DNA from: Chitinophagaceae bacterium
GTDB taxonomy: Bacteria; Bacteroidota; Bacteroidia; Chitinophagales; Chitinophagaceae
DNA length: 41,748 nucleotides
Direction: 5' to 3'
Assembly (NCBI GenBank): GCA_014379965.1
Contig: JACMKU010000059.1
Coordinates: 1 to 41,748 of the forward strand
Part shown: positions 31,298 through 39,536 of the stretch, piece after piece
Layout: the number at the start of each line of letters is the position of its first letter
How positions within the stretch are numbered: the first letter of the stretch is position 1
Program-made: the position numbers and the translations under genes
Notes under the pieces: model-generated
Databases searched by the model: none
Seen by the model: the letters and a program-made list of their open reading frames with translations, nothing else
What the model was told of the DNA's origin: nothing

Positions 31298-31771
31298 TTG
31301 AAAGTCTTGCAACAAACGAGGATCTACCTCCTGGTCGCCCTGGCAGCACTAGTTTCATGTACAGCAGTCGATCTTTACGAGAAGAGTGTGACCATACCCG
31401 GGCATTCCTGGGAGAAAAGTTTCAAACCGTCGTTCACCTTTACTATAAAGGATACTACATCGCTTTACCAACCCTACCTGGTTCTAAGGCATACCGAGAA
31501 ATATAACTACAATAACATCTACATTAATTTCTATGTCCAGGGTCCCGGCCAGGATACGGCCATGAAATTTCAACAAAACCTTGAGTTGGCAAACAACGAG
31601 GAGGGATGGAAAGGAACGGGCATGGACGACATATACGAGCATCGCATCGTCCTGGGCAGGCCAGAATCGCTCAAAGCAGGAGACTATACCTTTACAGTTG
31701 AGCAGATCATGAGGGATAACCCTCTGCCCCATGTGTTGAACGTAGGTATACGCATTGAAAAGAAACCATAA
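31298..31771 (+). CDS. gldH: Gliding-motility lipoprotein GldH
   Basis: A 157-residue lipoprotein starting at TTG, with lipobox LVSC (Cys near residue 21). The mature part has the GldH features: YEKSVTIPGHSW, FKPSFTFTIKDTTSLYQPYLVLRHT, YNNIYINFYVQGPG and the C-terminal LPHVLNVGIRIEK. In Flavobacterium johnsoniae GldH is needed for gliding, but homologues occur in non-gliding Bacteroidota. It is the first gene of an apparent operon with the histidine kinase, which starts 1 base after its stop. Confidence 0.9.
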   Translation: MKVLQQTRIYLLVALAALVSCTAVDLYEKSVTIPGHSWEKSFKPSFTFTIKDTTSLYQPYLVLRHTEKYNYNNIYINFYVQGPGQDTAMKFQQNLELANNEEGWKGTGMDDIYEHRIVLGRPESLKAGDYTFTVEQIMRDNPLPHVLNVGIRIEKKP

Positions 31772-31772
31772 C

Positions 31773-32771
31773 ATGTCCATAACCGATGTGCGAAAGAAGA
31801 AGTTGCGTCGCGCCACAATCCTGTACTGGGCGTTGCTCATCTATATAGTCGCCGCACTGGTCTGGTGGTTTATCTCGCTCGAGAAGCAGAATGATGTAAT
31901 GAGGAAGTTTAAGATAAACGAGCTGCAATACACTACAGACAGCGTCAAATCACCGGCAGCATACGCCATTGAACTAGAGAAAATTAATTCGGAGTATAAG
32001 AGGAACAGCACGAAGTATCTAGGAGAAGGGGGAATATTTCTCTTGCTAATCCTCGTAGGTGCCGCACTTGTATATCGTTCGGTACGTCGCCAATTTGTCA
32101 TTCAGCAACAACAGCAGAATTTCATGATGGCTGTTACCCATGAACTGAAGACACCCATTTCGGTGATCAAACTTAACATCGAAACCCTTCAGAAATATTC
32201 CCTCGATGTAGACCGGCAGAAGAAGTTGATAGGTGTAATGTTAAAGGAGACTTCGAGGCTAAATTTCCTGACGAATAACATCCTAATCGCGTCACAGCTC
32301 GAAGGAGGCGGTTATCAATTTACAAAAGAGGAACTAGACCTGTCTGACCTGTTGAAAGATTGTATCCAGGATTTCCGTGCACGGTTTCCACATCGCGAGT
32401 TTAGTTCCAGCGCCGAGCAGGGCGTAGATATAAAGGGAGACCCTCTCCTCTTGCAAATGATGATCAATAACCTGTTGGAGAATGCCGTCAAGTATTCACC
32501 CAAAGAGACTCCTGTCTTAGCAGTACTGAGAAAAGAACCAGCCGCGGTGATCCTACAGATTATCGATGAAGGTCCGGGGATACCGGATGAGGAGAAGAAG
32601 ATGGTCTTCAGGAAATTTTACCGCATCGGCCATGAAGCTACACGGAAGACACAAGGGACGGGACTAGGATTGTATCTTTGCAGGAAGATAGCGCGCGATC
32701 ACAATGCGGACATTTTGGTGACAAACAATATACCCCGTGGCAGTAATTTCGCCGTCACTTTTAAGTTATGA
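31773..32771 (+). CDS. Sensor histidine kinase
   Basis: A 332-residue two-component kinase starting at ATG 31773, 1 base after gldH. Two membrane helices at about 15-37 and 85-105 frame a short periplasmic sensor of about 45 residues. The H-box is FMMAVTHELKTPIS (His near residue 121), the N-box INNLLENAVKYS, G1 IDEGPGIPDEE and G2 GTGLGLYLCRKIA. All kinase motifs are intact. Its stop overlaps the response regulator start (ATGA). Coupling to gldH hints at envelope or motility control, by position only. Confidence 0.94.
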   Translation: MSITDVRKKKLRRATILYWALLIYIVAALVWWFISLEKQNDVMRKFKINELQYTTDSVKSPAAYAIELEKINSEYKRNSTKYLGEGGIFLLLILVGAALVYRSVRRQFVIQQQQQNFMMAVTHELKTPISVIKLNIETLQKYSLDVDRQKKLIGVMLKETSRLNFLTNNILIASQLEGGGYQFTKEELDLSDLLKDCIQDFRARFPHREFSSSAEQGVDIKGDPLLLQMMINNLLENAVKYSPKETPVLAVLRKEPAAVILQIIDEGPGIPDEEKKMVFRKFYRIGHEATRKTQGTGLGLYLCRKIARDHNADILVTNNIPRGSNFAVTFKL

Positions 32772-33472
32772 GTGAGAAAAGAACATCAATTCTCCTGGTG
32801 GAAGATGAGGAAAACCTTCACGAAGCATTAAAGTTAAACCTGGAACTTGAAGGCTACGACGTGACGTCGGCTTTCGATGGCGCTGCTGCGCTTCACGCAG
32901 TCCATGGAGAATATTTCGATCTGATCATACTCGACGTGATGCTTCCCGAAATGGATGGCATCAGTGTGGCCGAGACCGTCCGCATTAGCAATAATGAAGT
33001 TCCTATCCTGATATTAAGCGCACGCAATACAAGTGCGGACCGGGTTCTCGGGCTGAAGAAAGGCGCCGATGACTACCTGACCAAGCCGTTTAATCTTGAA
33101 GAACTCCTGTTGAGAGTTCACAAGCTCATAGATAAGAACAAGAAGCTCCAGGATAAATCTTCCGTGGGCAATAGCTACACATTTGGTGAAAATATTATCG
33201 ACTTCAAGGCACAGGAGGCAACCAGCAAGGGCGGGCAGAAGATCCAGTTAAGTAAGAAGGAAACCATGCTGCTGAAACTTCTCATAGAAAATAAGAACGA
33301 GGTAGTACCGAGGGAAAAAATATTGCAGGCCGTATGGGGCTATAATGTTTATCCTACTACGCGCACCATCGACAATTTCATTCTGAATTTCAGGAAATAC
33401 TTCGAAGAAGACAGCCGTAACCCGCGTTACTTTCATTCGGTGAGGGGAGTCGGGTACAAATATTCGGAATAG
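32768..33472 (+). CDS. OmpR-family response regulator
   Basis: A 234-residue two-component regulator overlapping the kinase by 4 bases. The receiver domain has the acidic pair ED, the phospho-acceptor Asp in LIILDVMLPEMDG (about residue 56), and Lys in YLTKPFN. The C-terminal winged helix includes LSKKETMLLKLLIEN and TRTIDNFILNFRKYFE, ending VRGVGYKY. All conserved phosphorylation residues are present. Its regulon is unknown. Confidence 0.95.
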   Translation: MSEKRTSILLVEDEENLHEALKLNLELEGYDVTSAFDGAAALHAVHGEYFDLIILDVMLPEMDGISVAETVRISNNEVPILILSARNTSADRVLGLKKGADDYLTKPFNLEELLLRVHKLIDKNKKLQDKSSVGNSYTFGENIIDFKAQEATSKGGQKIQLSKKETMLLKLLIENKNEVVPREKILQAVWGYNVYPTTRTIDNFILNFRKYFEEDSRNPRYFHSVRGVGYKYSE

Positions 33473-33485
33473 TTTTAGAGGGATT

Positions 33486-33651
33486 GGCGAGTGGCTAGTG
33501 GGAAGTGGCTAGTGGGGAACCTAAGTTTGGTCACTCCCTAAGACTTACGATTAAACACTTTACAATTTATGTCAGCGGTACGAACCAATATTGACTAATC
33601 ATTCTTGAAAACTCTTCGTCCCCACTTGCCACTCGCCACTAGCCACTCGCC
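33486..33651. repeat. Period-7 inverted repeat (ggctagt type), 33-pair hairpin
   Basis: 33486-33518 and 33619-33651 pair over 33 bases with only 3 mismatches, around a 100-base spacer. Each arm is four 7-base units plus a tail (ggcgagt and ggctagt; ccactcg and ccactag). It fills the gap between the response regulator stop and the convergent batD stop. Confidence 0.93.
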
Positions 33652-33662
33652 TCGAGCGAGCT

Positions 33663-35438
33663 TCACACTATCCTTCCTAAAGCAGCTTTCCCCCGCTCGA
33701 GCAGCGCCTGCCTATCGTCAGTCCTTTCTGCGGAGGTAAAGATCGCGGATTCGCATTCCGATAAGACTTCGAGGAGGTCATCATTCTTTCCAACTCCATA
33801 TTTTGCTGCAAGCGCAAGCCGTAAGTCGACTTTATTCATCTTGCTGCCAGAGAGACTGAGTGTGTTTTTAAGATGATCCCAGATCCCTTTTTGAAGGAGT
33901 GAATAAAAAGATCGATCATTCCCTGCCAGGGCCTTTTGTGCGGGATTTAATAGTTCGTCGATACCTGGAAAAGCAGTTTCCGCTTTCATCAAGGGTATCG
34001 CCGCCCTGCGCCTTCTCCTGCGGATCCATACTATTGTAGCAGCGAGAATGGTAAGGCCGAAGAAGACGACTGCCACCAGTCTCCACCATACAGCAGCAGT
34101 TTGCTCCTTCGCCTGTATCTCTTCTTCCTGTTCCTGCACGTATCCTGAGGGCCTGGGATCTATTTTAATGTCAACGGCTGGAGCGATAATAGTCTTGTAT
34201 CTGTTGCTATCGGGATCGAAGAATGTGAAAGCTATATCCCTGATCTGGTACGATCCAGCCTTATTCGCGACAAACGGAAAGCGGAAACTTCGTGAACCGC
34301 TTAGTGGAACATATGCTTTGTTTATCGTGTCCCTGATGATCGCATCGAAGCCTTCTATCTCGGCAGGCCAGTTGATAACAGGAGCAGACAACTGCGGGAA
34401 ATTTCCTTTTCCCTCCAATGTCACAACGAGATCCCCCTCTTCATTTTCAAGCAAATCATCTTTCTCCAATGCTGCACGGATGAGGAAGTTTCCGGTAGCG
34501 CCAGTAAAGTCTACCGGTTTGTTCTTCGTGGGATGTGGTTTTACATTGATAGCGATTTTTTCTGTACTAAGCGTGTTTTCATATGTAACCATATCCCCAT
34601 TTTCAGAAGTGGATGGTTCTCGCTCCTGCCTTACGCCCTCCTTGATTTCCTGTTCGGGTCTTTTATTTACTACACTCCTGGAAAATTCAACCCTGTTTTC
34701 GAGTTCCATAGGGTCAATGACGAAGGTGCCCGCCTGTAATGGATAAAGCTGTACAGTCCGTACTGTGTGTACGTCGAATAATTTTCCATTCATCGTTTCC
34801 GTTCCGGCTACGCGGTCTGCCAGGCTGATGATATCCTGTACAGAGAAGCCATAAAACCCGGGATTCTTTACGATGTCCGATTTCGATTGAAGCCTGGAGT
34901 ACAACTTGAAAGTGGCAACGACGGGTTCTCCAACATAACAACTCCGCTTATTCACAAGCACCTTCATGAAAAGGTTCTCCCGCATCTTCACATATGGATC
35001 TTCTTCCGGCCTGAGAAAATATTCCGATCCGTTGTCTGTCTTCTGCATCTTCTCGAATGCTTCTGTGCGAGAGACAACTTCGATCTGTACATCGTCACTC
35101 TTGATGATCCGGCCATTTACCCTCGCGGTAGCGCCAGGGATAGTGAACTTTCCAGGTTTTATGGCTACCAGAGTGAAGAGAATATTCTTAAGAGGCTTAA
35201 GCCCGTCGAGGCTATACACTTTGCCATCATAGAAGTATGGACCACTGACCAGGCGAAACCCTGGAAAGGAGGGTGCAGTAAAACCATCATTCTTGTCAAT
35301 GTCTTCCAATACGTATTGAACCGGGAATGATTCTCCTACGGCAACCGGCTGTTGTGGAACGATAGTCTTGAACACAACCTGTCCACTGGCGACCAGGGCC
35401 GATAGTACGATTGCTATTATTGCCGTTAACCTGTACAT
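33663..35438 (-). CDS. batD: BatD-like aerotolerance/oxygen-tolerance membrane protein
   Basis: A 591-residue protein from ATG 35438 (MYRLTAIIAIVLSALVASGQ is the signal peptide; the frame extends back to 35525 into the next gene without a better start). The BatD pattern is visible: VFKTIVPQQPVAVGESFPVQYVL, then FRLVSGP, then repeated Ig-like domains (LRAALEKDDLLENEEGDLVVTLEGKGNFP). A membrane helix lies near residues 455-475, followed by a basic stretch and a helical cytoplasmic C-terminus. BatD normally belongs to a batIABCDE set with an MoxR ATPase. None of those genes is in this window, so it stands alone after an SDR gene. Confidence 0.85.
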   Translation of the reverse strand: MYRLTAIIAIVLSALVASGQVVFKTIVPQQPVAVGESFPVQYVLEDIDKNDGFTAPSFPGFRLVSGPYFYDGKVYSLDGLKPLKNILFTLVAIKPGKFTIPGATARVNGRIIKSDDVQIEVVSRTEAFEKMQKTDNGSEYFLRPEEDPYVKMRENLFMKVLVNKRSCYVGEPVVATFKLYSRLQSKSDIVKNPGFYGFSVQDIISLADRVAGTETMNGKLFDVHTVRTVQLYPLQAGTFVIDPMELENRVEFSRSVVNKRPEQEIKEGVRQEREPSTSENGDMVTYENTLSTEKIAINVKPHPTKNKPVDFTGATGNFLIRAALEKDDLLENEEGDLVVTLEGKGNFPQLSAPVINWPAEIEGFDAIIRDTINKAYVPLSGSRSFRFPFVANKAGSYQIRDIAFTFFDPDSNRYKTIIAPAVDIKIDPRPSGYVQEQEEEIQAKEQTAAVWWRLVAVVFFGLTILAATIVWIRRRRRRAAIPLMKAETAFPGIDELLNPAQKALAGNDRSFYSLLQKGIWDHLKNTLSLSGSKMNKVDLRLALAAKYGVGKNDDLLEVLSECESAIFTSAERTDDRQALLERGKAALGRIV

Positions 35439-35514
35439 AGACAGGTTAAAAATAAACCAGCGTAGCCTTTCGGCCGATTTAAATTGGTAATTGGATGAAA
35501 TTGGCTGTAGACGG

Positions 35515-36267
35515 TCAGAGATCACCCTGCTGGGGTCGTATTATGATATCTTCCACGCAGGCCTGGGGTGATAGTTGGGATGTCGCAACGATTATCTTCG
35601 CAATATCGCTTGCCTCCATTATTCGGCGGGATGAATTGTCGAAATTTCCCCAGGAGTCTGTCAGCACCGCGCCGGGCATCACAGCGGTTACCTTTATTCC
35701 ATGCGGCTTCATTTCTTCACGAAGGTTTTTGCTAAATCCATATAATGCAAATTTGCTGATGCTGTAGGCTCCGCCATTATTGTACGCATGCAGGGAGGCT
35801 ATTGAACACATGTTGAAGATATGTCCACGGGTTCCTTCAAGCGGTTCCTGTTTCATCATCGACGCGAGGAGCCGACGAGTAAGGTGATACGCACTGTACA
35901 GATTTACGGCGATTTGATTTTCCAACACACCATCGGCCTCGTTGTGTACACCTCCCGGCTCGAAGCTTCCCGCGTTGTTGACTAAAATATCGATGCGCCC
36001 TCCGAATCTCAGGATCCAATCCCCCAACGACTGCGCTGCCTCTTTTTTGCTGAGGTCGAAATGATTCTGTTGTATGTTAATGGCTGGAAACTGCTTCTTC
36101 AACTCCTCCACCGTTTTATTTAATGTTGAGGAGGTGGCCGAACTCAGGTATAGATTGTATCCCTCCTGGGCAAAGGCAATGGCGATTGCTTTACCAAGAC
36201 CCCTGGAGGCGCCGGTTATCACCACGCTCATGCTACCATCCACCTTTCGCTCTTTATTTGTTTCCAT
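35515..36267 (-). CDS. Short-chain dehydrogenase/reductase
   Basis: A 250-residue classical SDR. The cofactor motif is TGASRGLG near residue 19. LVNNAGS, then CSIAS with the catalytic Ser, and YSISK with the Tyr/Lys pair near residue 169 complete the active site. It has the 3-oxoacyl-reductase look but the substrate is unknown. The start could be ATG 36267 or the internal MSVVITG at residue 13. The promoter (36293-36325) lies inside the divergent YjjG gene. It is transcribed toward batD, 76 bases upstream of it. Confidence 0.9.
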   Translation of the reverse strand: METNKERKVDGSMSVVITGASRGLGKAIAIAFAQEGYNLYLSSATSSTLNKTVEELKKQFPAINIQQNHFDLSKKEAAQSLGDWILRFGGRIDILVNNAGSFEPGGVHNEADGVLENQIAVNLYSAYHLTRRLLASMMKQEPLEGTRGHIFNMCSIASLHAYNNGGAYSISKFALYGFSKNLREEMKPHGIKVTAVMPGAVLTDSWGNFDNSSRRIMEASDIAKIIVATSQLSPQACVEDIIIRPQQGDL

Positions 36268-36292
36268 ACGTGAAGGTTTGTTCTGTAATTTG

Positions 36293-36325
36293 CAAACTTA
36301 ATCATGATTGAGAAAGCAGACCCAA
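36293..36325 (-). promoter_or_regulatory. Promoter of the SDR gene
   Basis: On the minus strand: TTG at 36325-36323, a 22-base spacer, and TAAGTTTG at 36300-36293 (perfect TAnnTTTG). It overlaps the first codons of the divergent YjjG-like gene. Confidence 0.55.
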
Positions 36326-37080
36326 TAAAAAACAACGAGGAGAATCCAAGGAAGGTCTACGGTGCGGCGACCAAATACCGTCATCTCTTTTTCGACCTTG
36401 ATCATACACTGTGGGATTTTGAAGCCAACGCCAGGGCTACACTGCTGGAGTTGCACGACACGATGAAGCTCGGAGAGAAAGGAGTTCACGACTTTGAATT
36501 ATTCTACAAGAATTATCTCATACACAACGAAAAGCTATGGGATCGTTATCGAAAGGGATTCATCAGGCAGGAAGAGTTGCGCGTTAAACGCATGACTCTC
36601 GCGTTGCTTGACTTCAGGATATATGATGAGGCGTTATCAAAAAACCTGAGTTCTGTGTTCCTTGATAAATTGCCTACCCGTACTATATTATTTCCGCATA
36701 CCAAGGAGATACTTCAACACCTGATCGATAAAGGTTACCAACTGCACCTGATCACGAATGGATTTGAGAAGACGCAGCACAGCAAGCTTAAATACTCGGG
36801 CCTGGATGCATTTTTCCAGGAGATTATTACTTCAGAGGGATCGAACAGTCTTAAGCCAGAGAAGGAAATATTTTATTACGCATTGAATAAGAGTGGGGCC
36901 CGGGTTAAAGAAAGCATTATGATCGGGGACACTATTGATGTAGACATTCTGGGGGCGTATAACGCCGGAATGGACCAGGTGTATGTCAATCATGTAACTA
37001 AGGATCGAAAACCGTTTTCGGGAGAACTTTTTCCTACTTATACGGTGTTTTCATTAAAAGAGTTGGAGGGTATTTTTTAA
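36304..37080 (+). CDS. YjjG-family HAD nucleotidase
   Basis: A 258-residue haloacid-dehalogenase-type phosphatase. The nucleophile motif is FFDLDHTLWDFE (first Asp near residue 32). Motif II is LITNGFEKTQHSKL, motif III SLKPEKEIFYYAL, and motif IV MIGDTIDVDILGAYNAGM. The LWDFE signature and cap domain are those of YjjG, which removes phosphate from non-canonical pyrimidine nucleotides. About 25 extra residues precede the motif compared with most members. The gene is divergent from the SDR gene with 36 bases between. Confidence 0.92.
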   Translation: MIEKADPIKNNEENPRKVYGAATKYRHLFFDLDHTLWDFEANARATLLELHDTMKLGEKGVHDFELFYKNYLIHNEKLWDRYRKGFIRQEELRVKRMTLALLDFRIYDEALSKNLSSVFLDKLPTRTILFPHTKEILQHLIDKGYQLHLITNGFEKTQHSKLKYSGLDAFFQEIITSEGSNSLKPEKEIFYYALNKSGARVKESIMIGDTIDVDILGAYNAGMDQVYVNHVTKDRKPFSGELFPTYTVFSLKELEGIF

Positions 37081-37095
37081 GGGTGAGTTGTCAAT

Positions 37096-37230
37096 GGTGA
37101 GTGGTGAGTCCTCGCTCTGTTCCTGTTTCTGTTTCTGTTCCTGTTTCTGCTCCAGTTTCTAATTAGAAAAAGAAAGTGGAACAGAAACAGGAACAGAGCG
37201 AGAGCGAGGGCTGAATACTGACCACTCACC
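37096..37230. repeat. Nested inverted repeat: gaacag hexamers inside gtgagtg heptamers
   Basis: Inner arms 37111-37133 and 37180-37202 pair perfectly over 23 bases, with tgttcc/tgtttc hexamers and a ctcgctc flank, 46-base spacer. Outer arms 37096-37105 and 37221-37230 pair over 10 bases in ggtgagtggt words. The right outer arm contains the psd stop. The inner arm matches the repeat upstream of mutL, with the same agagcgag flank. Confidence 0.9.
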
Positions 37231-37882
37231 AAGTAGCCACCACAGTCACTCCACCCTTCGGCATGTCTCCAATCTTCACCAGCACTTTGGCATCCAGAGG
37301 CAATAACATGTCAACCCTTGAACCGAATTTTATAAAACCCATCTCTTCCGCTTGCTGGACCTTCTGACCAGGCTTGAGATAGTTAATAATGCGTTTAGCT
37401 ACCGCACCGGCGATCTGCTTTACAAGCAGCTCCCGGCCATTCATATTGTACACAACAGTGTGACGTTCGTTTTCCGTAGAAGACTTGGGGTTCCAGGCTA
37501 CGAGATATTTTCCTTTGTGATACTGGCTATATGCAACCTCGCCAGTGATAGGGTTCCTGTTCACATGCACGTTAGCTGGACTCATGAAGATAGAGACCTG
37601 GATGCGGCGATCTGTGAAGTATTCATCTGCTTGTACCTCTTCGATGACCACAACCTTGCCGTCTGCAGGAGCGATAATTGCATTTTCCTGGACGGTCAAT
37701 GCGCGTTTTGGTATTCTAAAAAAGGAAATGATGAATAGGAACAATCCTAAGGTCACTGCGAATATGATCCAGCTGATCAATGGAATTTCAAAACTTAAAA
37801 AGTAGAATGAAAGGAGATTGATAACGCCGAAAAAGATAGCGGTCCAAGCGATGGTAGTATAGCCTTCCTTATGAATGGTCAT
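37226..37882 (-). CDS. psd: Phosphatidylserine decarboxylase family protein
   Basis: Converts phosphatidylserine to phosphatidylethanolamine at the inner membrane. The 218-residue length fits the short archaeal/Bacteroidota form. Two membrane helices at about 10-30 and 34-53, then PADGKVV, then the His-rich SPANVHVNRNPITGEV. The self-cleavage site is KFGSRVD near the C-terminus (Gly-Ser, where the serine becomes the pyruvoyl group). It is the last gene of a minus-strand set with cdsA. The stop codon lies in a repeat arm. Confidence 0.93.
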   Translation of the reverse strand: MTIHKEGYTTIAWTAIFFGVINLLSFYFLSFEIPLISWIIFAVTLGLFLFIISFFRIPKRALTVQENAIIAPADGKVVVIEEVQADEYFTDRRIQVSIFMSPANVHVNRNPITGEVAYSQYHKGKYLVAWNPKSSTENERHTVVYNMNGRELLVKQIAGAVAKRIINYLKPGQKVQQAEEMGFIKFGSRVDMLLPLDAKVLVKIGDMPKGGVTVVATW

Positions 37883-37949
37883 TTAGAATAATTGATCGAC
37901 AAAATTAGGCAATGAAAGGCAGGAAATAAAAAATGTAAAAGTGTGAGTG

Positions 37950-38609
37950 TCAGAGCCGATAAAGGAGCCGGACGCCAAAATTAGTGTGGAATCTGGTTGC
38001 AGTGCCATCAGTCCAAAATGCGGGGTCTGATACTGGCACAATTTTGCATACCGCCCTATTGTATTGAGTCTTGCTGATATTAACCAGGTCTGAATACCTG
38101 GTAAAGACTGTACGTACGCCAAAGCCCATGAATACATCAATAAAAAGATTATCAGTTATGGGCATGAGTTTACCATACTGGATGGAGGCCGTGAGAATAG
38201 GGCTGGAGATACTTGCCGTTTGAAAATTGATGGAACTATCCTTGACAGTGTCTCCAAAGTAACAACCGCCGTTGATATCTTTCCACTTGCGATGGGTATA
38301 TGAAAGCTGCAATCCTATATATCTCCGGTGACCACGTCTTGTTTCAGGAAGCTCGTATCGAACCTCTGGCTTAATCCGGAAGTAACTGCTATTGCGGGTT
38401 GAAGAATCACTATGATTACCGACGCTCTTGGTGATTTCCGTCAGGAAAGATAATCTGTCACTAAACCGGTATTCTGCTCCAACCTGCAAACCATAATGAA
38501 GTCTTGGTGATTGAACAACCGCCGGGGTAAATGAGAAACCCCACCTTTCCTGGGCGTTCGCCGAAGAGAGACAGCAGATTAGTATGGCTAGAAGCAACAA
38601 TTTTCTCAC
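37950..38609 (-). CDS. Small secreted beta-barrel-like protein, unknown function
   Basis: A 219-residue protein with signal peptide (cleavage after SSANAQ) and about eight amphipathic beta-strands (GLQVGAEYRFSDRLSFLTEI, YIGLQLSYTHRKW, and so on). It ends in GVRLLYRL, like an 8-strand outer-membrane barrel. It starts at GTG 38609; an out-of-frame ATG-ATG-TGA just upstream overlaps this start, as at 25313. It sits between cdsA (23 bases upstream) and psd (67 bases downstream) on the same strand. A functional link to phospholipids is not evident. Confidence 0.75.
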   Translation of the reverse strand: MRKLLLLAILICCLSSANAQERWGFSFTPAVVQSPRLHYGLQVGAEYRFSDRLSFLTEITKSVGNHSDSSTRNSSYFRIKPEVRYELPETRRGHRRYIGLQLSYTHRKWKDINGGCYFGDTVKDSSINFQTASISSPILTASIQYGKLMPITDNLFIDVFMGFGVRTVFTRYSDLVNISKTQYNRAVCKIVPVSDPAFWTDGTATRFHTNFGVRLLYRL

Positions 38610-38632
38610 ATCATTAAGACTCGCAATTCAAA

Positions 38633-39523
38633 TCAGGCGCTGCTTCTCTCCATAAAAAAGTAAACGTACACCCATACTGCCGGGATGGCAATGAGCAGGG
38701 AGTCGAACCGGTCGAGGAAGCCTCCATGACCGGGCATCATTCTGCCGCTGTCCTTTACCCCAGCCATCCTTTTTAGTTTTGACTCCAGCAGATCGCCAAA
38801 CGTTCCTGTGATTGATGCAATTACTGCAATCACAACGAGATGAACGGTAAGTTTGCCCAGGTCCAGTGCATAGTAGCTGATTAATCCAACCACCCCAATG
38901 CTCAGGAGGATACCGCCGATCGTTCCTTCCCAGGTCTTCTTAGGGGAAATACTGGAGAGCGGTGTCTTGCCAATTAGAGAACCTACTATATAAGCCATCG
39001 TATCATTAATCCAGATCGCTACAATTATCACAACCGGGAGAAAATATTCTGCTAGCACATACATAGTGTCATGCACATGAATATCGGGTTGACCATACAG
39101 ATCGATCATCAATCCACAGCTCAGAGAAATATAGAGTACGCCAATTGCCGCCAGCCCGAATGTTTTCAGCGTCACCGGGTTTCTCTGAAAAATCCCAATG
39201 ATTAGCAACACGAAGCCAACAGCAGAAACGGGCAATAGAAAATTATCCTTGATAGCATACTCGCCGATCCGGTACTCCGGGCTGCAAAACCAAAGCATCA
39301 GGCTGTACCCGATAAGCATGAAACCGAGCCGCGTATATGGATGAAAGTTTATCCGCTTGATCTTTTCGATCAGCCGGAGGTATTCCCACCAGCATCCAAA
39401 ATGTATTACGGAGAACAGAATGAAAAAACTCCAATGATTCCAAAACAAACCAGCCAGCATCACCGCAGCAAAGATCACCGCGGTTAATGCTCTTGTCTTG
39501 AAAGTTTGAAGGTTGAATGCCAT
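38633..39523 (-). CDS. cdsA: Phosphatidate cytidylyltransferase (CDP-diacylglycerol synthase)
   Basis: Makes CDP-diacylglycerol from phosphatidate and CTP in the inner membrane, the precursor of all phospholipid head-group branches. The 296-residue protein has about eight membrane helices. The signature region is SPKKTWEGTIGG followed by the C-terminal motif MPGHGGFLDRFDSL with the metal-binding Asp residues. It lies 13 bases downstream of the CPBP gene, so the two are co-transcribed. Confidence 0.95.
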   Translation of the reverse strand: MAFNLQTFKTRALTAVIFAAVMLAGLFWNHWSFFILFSVIHFGCWWEYLRLIEKIKRINFHPYTRLGFMLIGYSLMLWFCSPEYRIGEYAIKDNFLLPVSAVGFVLLIIGIFQRNPVTLKTFGLAAIGVLYISLSCGLMIDLYGQPDIHVHDTMYVLAEYFLPVVIIVAIWINDTMAYIVGSLIGKTPLSSISPKKTWEGTIGGILLSIGVVGLISYYALDLGKLTVHLVVIAVIASITGTFGDLLESKLKRMAGVKDSGRMMPGHGGFLDRFDSLLIAIPAVWVYVYFFMERSSA

Positions 39524-39536
39524 GGTCGTAAGTTTA

